From an uncultured Erysipelotrichaceae bacterium (GTDB lineage: Bacteria > Bacillota_I > Bacilli_A > Erysipelotrichales > Coprobacillaceae): DNA of 64,000 nt. The stretch is taken from NCBI GenBank assembly GCA_947074115.1, contig CAMTOK010000001.1, forward strand, positions 44,683 to 108,682, written 5' to 3'. The notes beneath the pieces are model-generated. The model made no database searches and was not told the origin of the DNA. It was given only the letters and a program-made list of their open reading frames with translations. Positions 45,054 to 53,012 of this stretch are shown one piece after another. A program made the translations under genes and the position numbers. Position 1 is the stretch's first letter. Each line of letters starts with the position of its first letter.

Positions 45054-46747
45054 TATATTTCGATAACAACACCTATAAATACAGGTTTTTTTCCTGTTTC
45101 TTTAACAATGTATTTCATACATTGATCTTTCATTGCATTTCTGATTTCACCCATATCTGTTTTTGGTTCTTCTTTCAAACGAGAAACAACCTTTTCACAA
45201 ATTTCAATAATATGTTTAATAACATAATCAGAATCTTTTAAGTAAACAAAACCTCTAGATTGACAATCAGTTTGTCCAACGATATCTTTTGTTTCTCTTG
45301 AAATTGTTAAACCAACAATGACAACACCATCATTAGCAAGTTGAATACGATCATCAATAACCTTTTCTCCAACGTCACCAATACCGATACCATCAATCAT
45401 GACATCTTCAATTTCAAAGATTTCACGTGATTTAACCAATTCACCTTTTTCAAACGTAATACATTCACCATTATCCGCAATAATGATATTATTTTGAGGC
45501 ATTTCCATTTCTAAAGCGATATTTTGATTAGAAATAAAATGTTGGTATTCTCCTTTAATAGGAATATAGTATTTTGGTTTGAAGATTTGAATAATAACTT
45601 TAATATCTTCTTCAGAGGCATGCATTGAGAATAAATCTTTGTTCTTTAACAAGTGAACATGAGCATCTGTTTTATATAAACCATTATGAGCTTTATTCGC
45701 TATTTTTTCTGTTCCTGGTAAAACTGGAGATGCAACGACAAATGTATCACCTTCTCTTAGTTTTAACAATTCATCCCCACCGTCAATAATATCACAAATA
45801 TCATGATAAATTCTGTGTGGGCTACCACTTAATAAGATAACATAATTTTGGTCTAATTCTGGTTTACCAATATTCTTTTTGTCACCTAATTGATTTGGTT
45901 TAACTTGAATGATATTTTCATCATTTTGTTTCCCAATTCTCAGTAAACTATTTGTATTATCAAATTGGTCTCTACCATAGAAAACAATTTGTCTCTTATA
46001 TTTTTTAGATAATTCAACAATTTCTTTTGTTCTAAAGACATTTTGAGCATAACTAGAAATAATAATTCTACCTTCTGAATCCTCAAAATAACGATCGATT
46101 TTATTCGTTAATTTATGATGTGGTGATGTGTAACCAGGATTTTTAGAACTTGATGATTCAACAAGTAATGCTAATACACCTTTTTTTCCTATTTCCATCA
46201 TCTTTTGAATATCACATCTAAATCCTTCTGGTGCCCCAAAATCAATAATGAATTCTCCACTATAAACCAAATATCCTTGTCGTGTCCATAAAGCAACCCC
46301 AACACTTCCAGGAATAGAATGAGTCACTGGGAAGAATTCAACTGGTACACCTTCAATATCAATTGACGCATTGCGTTTAACACGTCTTAAATCAAGATTA
46401 ATTTTAACTCTATTTTGTTTTTGGAATCTTTGAATCATTAATTGAATCAAATCAGCTGTTAAGTTTGGAGCATAGACAGGAACATTAACACTTTGAAGTA
46501 AATATGGTAATGCTGCCATGGCGTCATCATGACCATGAGTAATAATAACGGCTGCAACTTTGTCTAATCTCTCCTCTAAATATGTAAAACTAGGAATGAT
46601 GATATCAACACCTAGTTTATCGGAATCAGGAAATCTAAAACCAGCATCTATAATAAAGATCTTTTCATTGATTTCAAAACAGTACATACTTTTTCCCATT
46701 TCGGCTTGCCCACCCATAGGAATAAATTTAATTATATCATTTTTCAT
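45053..46747 (-). CDS. Ribonuclease J family protein with altered metal ligands (J2-like)
   Basis: This 564-residue protein has the metallo-beta-lactamase/beta-CASP fold of RNase J: IPMGGQAEMGKSMYCFE, the DAGFRFPDSDKLGVDIIIPSFTYL core, THSIPGSVGVAL and VIDGIGIGDVGEKVIDDR. The catalytic motifs are changed: HxHxDH is HGHDDA, TGDF is SGEF, and the late His of (I/V)HGEY is Lys in PIKGEYQH. Three metal ligands are therefore altered, as in RNase J2 proteins, which act mainly as partners of J1. A second RNase J elsewhere is expected. ATG 46747 has GGGAG upstream. The ftsK gene follows after a terminator. Confidence 0.88.
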   Translation of the reverse strand: MKNDIIKFIPMGGQAEMGKSMYCFEINEKIFIIDAGFRFPDSDKLGVDIIIPSFTYLEERLDKVAAVIITHGHDDAMAALPYLLQSVNVPVYAPNLTADLIQLMIQRFQKQNRVKINLDLRRVKRNASIDIEGVPVEFFPVTHSIPGSVGVALWTRQGYLVYSGEFIIDFGAPEGFRCDIQKMMEIGKKGVLALLVESSSSKNPGYTSPHHKLTNKIDRYFEDSEGRIIISSYAQNVFRTKEIVELSKKYKRQIVFYGRDQFDNTNSLLRIGKQNDENIIQVKPNQLGDKKNIGKPELDQNYVILLSGSPHRIYHDICDIIDGGDELLKLREGDTFVVASPVLPGTEKIANKAHNGLYKTDAHVHLLKNKDLFSMHASEEDIKVIIQIFKPKYYIPIKGEYQHFISNQNIALEMEMPQNNIIIADNGECITFEKGELVKSREIFEIEDVMIDGIGIGDVGEKVIDDRIQLANDGVVIVGLTISRETKDIVGQTDCQSRGFVYLKDSDYVIKHIIEICEKVVSRLKEEPKTDMGEIRNAMKDQCMKYIVKETGKKPVFIGVVIEI

Positions 46748-46850
46748 TGTAACTCCCTTTCTTAATTGAATCATATTATTATTTGATTAATTTCGTTATG
46801 ACTTTAAAGTGTAATCATCATATCACAAATATATATGTTCTTCAAATAAT

Positions 46851-47696
46851 TTATTTTTTATATTTTTCTACTATTCCGTTTAGTTTTATTTGATTTTGTT
46901 CAATGACAGGAGTTAAAGGACTTCTTAAAACGTTCTGAATAAGACCTAGTTGACTGATAATATATTTTACTGGTGCAGGTGATGGTTCAAGAGTTAAATA
47001 TTGACTAATTAAAGACAAATATTCAGCGTCGAAAATATTTTCTTCTAAGCACACTTTCTTGACTAAATCATAGTCAATGTGACTTGATACCGAAAAGATT
47101 CCATCTGCACGATGTTTCAATCCAGATAATAGTTGATAATCATCACCGATATAGACCTTAAATTGTGGGACAACATCTTTTATAGTTTCAATATCGTAGA
47201 GATTACCACATTGTTTCATCCCTATAATATTTTTGTGTTTGCTTGCAAGTTTGATAATAGTATCCACTTCCATATTCACACCGCAACGACGAGGATCGTT
47301 ATAAATCATTATCTTTCTTTTTGTAGAAGACGCGATAAGATCAAAATGTTTATACAATCCTGCTTGACTCGGTTGTATATAGTAAGGAACAATCACCAAA
47401 TATGCATAAATACGAGGATTATCTTTATACATATCAATATGTTTAATCACTTCAATTGTACTATTTGATGCGATCCCTACAACGACGCGAATTTGAGGGT
47501 ATTTATCTAATACCTTTTCTACCAACAAACGTCTTTCTTGAACTTTCAATGTTGTTGTTTCCCCTTCAGTTCCACACAACAAAAATGATTTTTGTCCTTT
47601 TTCTATAAGATAATCAAGAACACGATAAAGTCCTGGATAATCTATTGTTTGATCCTCATTGAATGGAGTGATTAAAGAAGTAAATATCTCTTTCAT
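46851..47696 (-). CDS. dapA: 4-hydroxy-tetrahydrodipicolinate synthase (DapA-like), dpa operon copy
   Basis: This 281-residue aldolase condenses pyruvate with aspartate semialdehyde. Seen are FTSLITPFNEDQTIDYPGL, CGTEGETTTL, the Tyr in MIYNDPRRCGVNM, the Schiff-base Lys in IIGMKQCGN, and GDDYQLLSGLKHRADGIFSV. It follows dpaB by 1 nt, so it belongs to the spore dipicolinate operon and supplies the precursor that DpaAB oxidises. ATG 47696 is chosen because AAGGAAG precedes it. Confidence 0.88.
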   Translation of the reverse strand: MKEIFTSLITPFNEDQTIDYPGLYRVLDYLIEKGQKSFLLCGTEGETTTLKVQERRLLVEKVLDKYPQIRVVVGIASNSTIEVIKHIDMYKDNPRIYAYLVIVPYYIQPSQAGLYKHFDLIASSTKRKIMIYNDPRRCGVNMEVDTIIKLASKHKNIIGMKQCGNLYDIETIKDVVPQFKVYIGDDYQLLSGLKHRADGIFSVSSHIDYDLVKKVCLEENIFDAEYLSLISQYLTLEPSPAPVKYIISQLGLIQNVLRSPLTPVIEQNQIKLNGIVEKYKK

Positions 47697-47697
47697 A

Positions 47698-48276
47698 TTA
47701 CACTTCCTTATATCCAAGTAAGAACGGATGGAGTTGTTTTCCTAATAATGCATATTCAAGTGTATCTTGAACTTTTGTATGACAAGCAACTGCACTGTTT
47801 GGTTTGTTTTTAAAATCATCTTGAATCATTGGGACAAAGTATAGATTCTTTTTATTAAATAAAGTTAATAGATTTTTTCCACTAGCCCCTAGGATGTCAT
47901 TAGAGAAAACCCCAAAGACTATAGGAACTTGATTTCTTAATGATGATTTTATAATCATCGTTACAACATTGTCGTTAATTCCTGAATTGACTTTTGCAAG
48001 AGTGTTTCCGTCACATGGATAGACAAGAACAATGTCCAATGATTTCATCGGACCATACACTTCTGCATCTTGTATTGTATTGAGTACAGGTTTCTTTGTT
48101 AAGGCTTCAACATCCTCTTTAAGATTTTTAGCTGATTGGAAACGCGTATCAAATGATTGGACATTTGGTGTCATAAACACTTCCACATCATAATCCTTAA
48201 CAAGTAGACTGAGGACACTAAGCATATCTTTCATACTGCAAAATGATCCCGTTATACAAAAACCTAATTTTTTCAC
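47698..48276 (-). CDS. dpaB: Dipicolinate synthase subunit B (SpoVFB)
   Basis: This 192-residue flavoprotein-like protein starts KLGFCITGSFCSMKDMLSVL, the phosphopantothenoylcysteine-decarboxylase-like fold of DpaB. It continues with DIVLVYPCDGNTLAKVNSGINDNVVTMIIKSSLRN and VFSNDILGASGKNL. With DpaA it makes the dipicolinic acid that fills the spore core. The GTG start overlaps the dpaA stop (GTGA). Confidence 0.93.
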   Translation of the reverse strand: MKKLGFCITGSFCSMKDMLSVLSLLVKDYDVEVFMTPNVQSFDTRFQSAKNLKEDVEALTKKPVLNTIQDAEVYGPMKSLDIVLVYPCDGNTLAKVNSGINDNVVTMIIKSSLRNQVPIVFGVFSNDILGASGKNLLTLFNKKNLYFVPMIQDDFKNKPNSAVACHTKVQDTLEYALLGKQLHPFLLGYKEV

Positions 48277-49064
48277 TTTCTTTTCACCTCTTCGATTTTT
48301 TTACATATCATCTCAGCAGCAAAACTATATGCGTATTTCGCAGGTATAGATGGTAAGATAATACAATTGAGCCCTTTAGAAAGAGCATAATGATGGTTAA
48401 TACCATATGGATACGATGCAATATCAATTAAAAAACATTGACGTTTTGCAGTATCTAATTCTTTTTCATCAATGACTACAGTTGGAATTGTATTGATAAT
48501 GAGATCATATTCACTTAAATCAAGATTTTCAATATCAACATATTTTCCTTTATTCTTTTTAATTTCATCCACATATTTAGGATTTCTTACAGCAACACTC
48601 ACTTCAGCTTGAAAAGCAGTGAGTAAACTCAAAATTGGTTTTGCACAATGACCAAAACCTAATAACAAAACCTTTGATTCATATAAGGGATATCTACGAT
48701 GAGCTATAATGTAGGAAATCAATCCTTCAGCTGTAAGTATTGAATTATAATAAAGATAGTCTTCATCATTCAATAAAGCGATATAATTGAAATTATACTT
48801 ATCAGCTATTTCTTGCATATAATCATTATGAATAAGTGTGATTACATATGAATTTTTCGGAATTAAGCGTATTTCACTATCAGTAAGTACCTTAGTTCCT
48901 TGATTTGTCATCAATCTGTTTTTACGATCGATCCCTTTTAAACCAAAATAAAGAATATCAGAATAACTTAAATCCTTTGTTTGATCTGTGATGTAATACC
49001 CTTTTTCTAACAATTGTTCTGTGAGTTCTAAAGCCCTAATATCATCATGATTAATAAATATCAC
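48273..49064 (-). CDS. dpaA: Dipicolinate synthase subunit A (SpoVFA)
   Basis: This protein of about 263 residues has a C-terminal dinucleotide-binding domain (ESKVLLLGFGHCAKPILSLLTAF, DLIINTIPTVVI, IASYPYGINHHYALSKG) and an N-terminal catalytic-type domain, as in DpaA. The GTG at 49064 is preferred to the GTG three codons earlier because the latter lies inside the GAGGTG ribosome site. A sigma-K-like promoter is just upstream, agreeing with mother-cell expression of dipicolinate synthesis. Confidence 0.92.
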   Translation of the reverse strand: MIFINHDDIRALELTEQLLEKGYYITDQTKDLSYSDILYFGLKGIDRKNRLMTNQGTKVLTDSEIRLIPKNSYVITLIHNDYMQEIADKYNFNYIALLNDEDYLYYNSILTAEGLISYIIAHRRYPLYESKVLLLGFGHCAKPILSLLTAFQAEVSVAVRNPKYVDEIKKNKGKYVDIENLDLSEYDLIINTIPTVVIDEKELDTAKRQCFLIDIASYPYGINHHYALSKGLNCIILPSIPAKYAYSFAAEMICKKIEEVKRK

Positions 49065-49080
49065 TTTCTTCACCTCAATT

Positions 49081-49107
49081 TATAGTATGTAAACGTCTCG
49101 ATTGTGT
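49081..49107 (-). promoter_or_regulatory. Sigma-K-like promoter of the dpa operon
   Basis: Reverse strand CATACTATA (49081-49089) matches the sigma-K -10 pattern CATANNNTA. AC (49106-49107) lies 16 nt upstream, the sigma-K -35 element. No good sigma-A boxes are seen. Confidence 0.6.
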
Positions 49108-49109
49108 GA

Positions 49110-49146
49110 AAGAAAAAGAAAGGCTAATGTAGCCCTTCTTTTTCTA
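49110..49146 (-). terminator. Terminator after the 99-residue hypothetical gene
   Basis: Reverse strand AAAGAAGGGCTA, 3-nt loop, TAGCCTTTCTTT, then TTC and further T. Confidence 0.8.
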
Positions 49147-49423
49147 AATAATGCTCATCAAGAATACTAATGACTTTTAATATTGGTTCAATTGCGAACT
49201 TAACAATTTCAGTTTCTTCATTCGTTTCATAAACGTAGTTTTCCATCATAAATAAACACTGAATCAATAAACGATAATTCTCTTTGTCACTACCAACATA
49301 AAGGATCAATGACAATTGAGTATCTTCACTCGTATCAATGAAGTCACAATCAACAAGTATATTGTGTTCTACGCAAGATTTATTGTGTAATGAAAGTTTA
49401 ATATCTTCTAATGTGATTTTCAT
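49124..49423 (-). CDS. Hypothetical protein, 99 residues
   Basis: Not recognised. It is an acidic soluble protein with alternating strands and a C-terminal helix (IVKFAIEPILKVISILDEHYLEKEG), and two Cys residues near residues 17 and 26. The start has an AAGGAGG site. It is a one-gene unit ending in a terminator just before the dpa promoter. Confidence 0.6.
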   Translation of the reverse strand: MKITLEDIKLSLHNKSCVEHNILVDCDFIDTSEDTQLSLILYVGSDKENYRLLIQCLFMMENYVYETNEETEIVKFAIEPILKVISILDEHYLEKEGLH

Positions 49424-49510
49424 AATTCCTCCTTACTTATTTCTACAATGAAATTCATTATATTCCTTTATATTTTTAATTTTATGGATATAATGATTAA
49501 GAGGTGCATT

Positions 49511-50065
49511 ATGGATTATTTTTTGATATGGATACTAACATTATTTATAACGTCTAGAGATAGTTTATTAGATGGAAATATGACAGCGGTTCTTATGTTT
49601 GATGATTACCGTTATATTACAATCGTATTTCTTACTTTTTGTGCTTTCTTTTTTTATACAAAAGCACTTAAACTCTTTAGAACAATTAAATATAAAGTCG
49701 AACTTGTCAATTCAACTTTAATGTTTAGTGCCATATTAATGATCATTGGATGTTTTGCGCCCTATACAGATAACGGTGGGAATTTCTTGTCAGACCTACA
49801 TGTCATCTGTAGTATGACATCAACTCTTCTTTTGTTACTTCATCTTTTTATTTTAAATAGAAAGCTCGCTTTGATTGAATTGGACATTTATTTAAAGACA
49901 CATTGGATTATTGATTATGGGATTCAAATGCTCGTTTTATTGATCATTGTCTTTACCAGAGTGAATGGATATATTGAAATTGTTTATACAACAATTTTGT
50001 GCTTATACATGTATCTTGTCGAAAGAGAGTTTTACCTTCAGAAAAAAAATTTAAAAAAGTTTTAA
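49511..50065 (+). CDS. Integral membrane protein, function unknown
   Basis: This 184-residue protein has about six hydrophobic segments, among them FLIWILTLFITS, YITIVFLTFCAFFFY, LMFSAILMIIGCFAPY, TSTLLLLLHLFIL and MLVLLIIVFTRV. No family was recognised. ATG 49511 is preferred because AAGAGGTG lies just upstream. TATAAT at about 49490 could be its -10 box. The next element is a tRNA with its own promoter. Confidence 0.6.
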   Translation: MDYFLIWILTLFITSRDSLLDGNMTAVLMFDDYRYITIVFLTFCAFFFYTKALKLFRTIKYKVELVNSTLMFSAILMIIGCFAPYTDNGGNFLSDLHVICSMTSTLLLLLHLFILNRKLALIELDIYLKTHWIIDYGIQMLVLLIIVFTRVNGYIEIVYTTILCLYMYLVEREFYLQKKNLKKF

Positions 50066-50072
50066 AAAACAC

Positions 50073-50101
50073 TTGCGCATATCCATTTGTTATGATATTA
50101 T
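50073..50101 (+). promoter_or_regulatory. Promoter for tRNA-Arg
   Basis: TTGCGC (50073-50078), 17 nt, TATTAT (50096-50101), 22 nt before the tRNA. Confidence 0.65.
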
Positions 50102-50123
50102 GAATAGGCAGTCAACGAGAAAT

Positions 50124-50200
50124 GTCTACGTAGCTCAGCCGGATAGAGCACACGCCTTCTAAGCGTGCGGTCAGGGGTTCGAATCCCTTCGTGGACGCCA
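50124..50200 (+). tRNA. tRNA-Arg, anticodon TCT
   Basis: 77 nt fold as a cloverleaf: acceptor GTCTACG/CGTGGAC with one G-T pair, D arm GCTC...GAGC, anticodon arm with loop CTTCTAA (anticodon TCT at 50158-50160), T arm with GGTTCGAATCC, and an encoded CCA end. TCT reads AGA/AGG arginine codons. Confidence 0.97.
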
Positions 50201-50209
50201 TTAGAAATT

Positions 50210-50235
50210 AACACCGATTATATCGGTGTTTTTTA
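50210..50235 (+). terminator. Terminator after tRNA-Arg
   Basis: AACACCGA, 5-nt loop, TCGGTGTT, then TTTTT. Confidence 0.88.
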
Positions 50236-50261
50236 TTATATATAAACACAATTTATAAATA

Positions 50262-50292
50262 AAAAAACTCATACCTTTAAGGTAATGAGTTA
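50262..50292 (-). terminator. Terminator overlapping the 3' end of the CAP gene
   Basis: Reverse strand AACTCATTACC, short loop, GGTATGAGTT with one mismatch, followed by TTTTTT. The first half lies inside the coding sequence. Confidence 0.75.
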
Positions 50293-51242
50293 ATTGCAAC
50301 AAAGCGATTGTTTAATGAAACGATCGCAATCTTTGTTCGATTAGGATTCATTAATATTGCTTTATGGCTAGATGAATTCATCCAAAGTTGAAAAGCACCC
50401 TGAGCTGTAAGTGTGCCCCCTGCTTGATAAGCTAATGTTTCACCAAGTTTATTATTTTGACTATAAAAGTCTGAATAGAATTTTGAGTGACTAAAATCAG
50501 TTTGTATTTGTTTGACTCTTAACTTCGCGACTCTTTCGCATTCAGCATCCCAAACAACAGGGCTAAGCCCTAACGCCGTTCTTTCTTGATTGATCAATGT
50601 CATCACTTGTTTTTGAAGCGATGGCGTACCTGTTGAAGATGTTTGAGAAGTTGACGCTTGAGATTGATTTGTTGATTGTGTCGTATTAACCTTTTGTGAT
50701 GTTTGGGTTGTAACAACAGGTTGATTTAAAACAATAATTTGTATTGTCGCTTTTGTTTGATTGTTATAATCATCGCACGCGATGACGTCAACATCATATG
50801 TACCTGCTTTTTTATAATCGACATGTTCATCATTAACCGTTACAACAACTTTAGAATAATCATCAACCTTTATGACACTTTTATCAAATGACTTTCCATA
50901 GTCAACACGGTAAGTGTCTTTTAAATCTATAAAGGAAGGCGCTATTGTATCTGATATAATAATGTTAACTGTTTCAAGTTTATTTTTATATTTGAGTGTA
51001 AGTGTATATTCTCCTACCTCTGGATAATCAAGTGACTCTAGATAAGTAAAATCATTTTCGCTTTGAACTTGATCAAGTAAGTCAGTTGAATTATCAAGGA
51101 AATCTGTAAGTTTGAGATCAATAGGTGTTCCATATTCAAACTGTAGTTCTTGCGTTATGACATTCATTTGTTCAAACAGAGTACAACCAATCATCATCGT
51201 CCCAATAATGAGGCATAATAGTATTTGTTTAATAGATTTCAT
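50277..51242 (-). CDS. CAP-domain (YkwD/SCP-like) surface lipoprotein
   Basis: This 321-residue protein has a lipoprotein-type signal (LIIGTMMIGC; Cys20), so it should be held on the outer face of the membrane. Two Ig-like (DUF5011-type) domains follow at about residues 35-95 and 100-172. A Thr/Ser/Gln linker spans about 173-205. The CAP domain spans about 206-321 with LINQERTALGLSPVVWDAECERVA, LRVKQIQTDFSHS and LWMNSSSHKAILMNPNRTKIAI. Function is unknown. A related CAP gene begins at the window edge (63507-64000). Confidence 0.88.
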   Translation of the reverse strand: MKSIKQILLCLIIGTMMIGCTLFEQMNVITQELQFEYGTPIDLKLTDFLDNSTDLLDQVQSENDFTYLESLDYPEVGEYTLTLKYKNKLETVNIIISDTIAPSFIDLKDTYRVDYGKSFDKSVIKVDDYSKVVVTVNDEHVDYKKAGTYDVDVIACDDYNNQTKATIQIIVLNQPVVTTQTSQKVNTTQSTNQSQASTSQTSSTGTPSLQKQVMTLINQERTALGLSPVVWDAECERVAKLRVKQIQTDFSHSKFYSDFYSQNNKLGETLAYQAGGTLTAQGAFQLWMNSSSHKAILMNPNRTKIAIVSLNNRFVAINSLP

Positions 51243-51381
51243 TTGTGTCCCCTTTCATCAATTTATCATATAGGAAAATAACACATTTGTAAACAAATAC
51301 AGCACTTTCTATATAATCATAAAAATCAATAGACACGACTCTTCTCTTATGTTAGATTAGATAGGTATTAAAGGAGTTATT

Positions 51382-52728
51382 ATGAAGAATTTAACTTATG
51401 GGAAACCATTAAAACTTATATTTTATTTTGCATTACCATTAATGTTTGGTAATATTTTACAACAAGTTTATACACTTGTTGATACAATGATTGTTGGACA
51501 GTTTCTTGGTGTAGACGCTCTTGCATCTCTTGGTGCAGCAGATTGGATTAACTGGGCTATTTTGGGGATTATTATGGGATTAACCCAAGGCTTCTCTATT
51601 AGAATATCACATTTATTTGGTGCCAATGAAAATGATCAACTGTCTCATACAACAATTACGATTTATATTTTATCATTCATTGTTGCTGTTCTATTAACAA
51701 TCGGGATGCAGTTTATTATTCATCCCCTATTAACATTACTCAATACACCTGATAATATCATACAAGGATCTATAACTTATTTAAGAGTGATATCATCAGG
51801 TATTATCATTGTTATGTTTTACAATTGTTTTTCAAGTATACTTCGTGCATTAGGCGATAGTAAAACACCTTTAATAGCAATGATTATAGCAGCAATAATT
51901 AATATCTTATTAGACTTATTATTTGTTTGTGTTTTCCATTTAGGAATTGGAGGGGCTGCATTAGCGACGATTGTTGCACAATGCTTTGCAGCAATCTTCT
52001 CATTTATCGTTCTTAAAAGAAAGATGCCTCACCTCTTTGAATTGAAAGACTACCAATTTAAATTAAGTACGGCAAAACGTTTATTAAAATTAGGAATGCC
52101 TCTTGCCTTACAAAATACAATCATTTCTATAGGTGGTATTGTTGTTCAATCAGTTGTTAATGGATTTGGATTCTTATTTGTTGCAGGTTTCACAGCGACA
52201 AATAAATTATATGGATTATTAGAAGTCGCCGCTGTCTCATTTGGATACGCAATTACGACATTCAATAGTCAAAACTTTGGAGCAAAGTATTTTGATCGTA
52301 TGAAAGAAGGCGTAAAGAAAGCTGGTCTTTTATCCTTAGCGACATCTTTGCTTATTGCATTTATTATGATTTTCTATGGAAAATTCTTCTTGTCATTATT
52401 TATTTCAGGAACACCTTCAGAAGTGAGTGCAGTTTTATCTGTTTCCTATAAATACTTATTTATCATGTCTTGTTTTTTACCTGTTCTCTATATTCTTCAT
52501 ACGTATAGGAGTGCTCTTTTAGGTATTAACAATACAGTTATTCCAATGCTTTCAGGTATTGTTGAATTGATTATGAGGATTTCAATAGCTTTGTTGTTAC
52601 CACTTTATATAGGGTCAAACGGAATCTACTATGCTGAAGTTGTAGCGTGGTGTGGAGCTGCTGTCCTTCTTTATATAAGTTATAAAATATTATTTAATAA
52701 GTTATTATTAACAAATGATAATGAATAA
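51382..52728 (+). CDS. MATE family efflux transporter
   Basis: This 448-residue protein has twelve membrane segments in two bundles. Typical MATE features: FALPLMFGNILQQVYTLVDTMIVGQFLG, IRISHLFGANENDQL, YNCFSSILRALGDSKTPL in the first half and TATNKLYGLLEVAAVSFGYAITTFNSQNFGAK in the second. Cation-driven export of drugs or metabolites; the substrate is unknown. AAAGGAG precedes the ATG. It is a single-gene unit. Confidence 0.93.
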   Translation: MKNLTYGKPLKLIFYFALPLMFGNILQQVYTLVDTMIVGQFLGVDALASLGAADWINWAILGIIMGLTQGFSIRISHLFGANENDQLSHTTITIYILSFIVAVLLTIGMQFIIHPLLTLLNTPDNIIQGSITYLRVISSGIIIVMFYNCFSSILRALGDSKTPLIAMIIAAIINILLDLLFVCVFHLGIGGAALATIVAQCFAAIFSFIVLKRKMPHLFELKDYQFKLSTAKRLLKLGMPLALQNTIISIGGIVVQSVVNGFGFLFVAGFTATNKLYGLLEVAAVSFGYAITTFNSQNFGAKYFDRMKEGVKKAGLLSLATSLLIAFIMIFYGKFFLSLFISGTPSEVSAVLSVSYKYLFIMSCFLPVLYILHTYRSALLGINNTVIPMLSGIVELIMRISIALLLPLYIGSNGIYYAEVVAWCGAAVLLYISYKILFNKLLLTNDNE

Positions 52729-52729
52729 A

Positions 52730-52774
52730 AAAAGAGAAACGTGATGATTTAAATCAACATTATGTTTCTCTTTT
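52730..52774 (+). terminator. Terminator after the MATE gene
   Basis: AAAAGAGAAAC (52730-52740) pairs with GTTTCTCTTTT (52764-52774), then TATATTT. The 3' end of the convergent giant gene lies about 240 nt beyond. Confidence 0.75.
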
Positions 52775-53012
52775 ATATTTCTTTAATTAAATCAGTTATT
52801 CAATTGTATAAGTTAATTTCTTAAATAGAAGAGAATATGAGTGCTATGACTTCTTTCATCAAAGGAGTAACGATATAATGACGCGTTAGTGATTCTCATG
52901 ACTAAGATCACTCGTCAAACAGTTCATCTTCTTCGAGATATTACCCCTACTCATTCTTATCAAGATTCTTCGTTATACTCCCAATTGAATATCAACATAA
53001 TTTCAAGAGTCC

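Noticed and set aside
52775..53012. Possible small gene or lost anchor sequence after the giant gene
   Set aside because: About 240 nt with stops in the giant gene's frame soon after 53013 and no LPXTG-like or hydrophobic coding stretch seen; nothing supportable.
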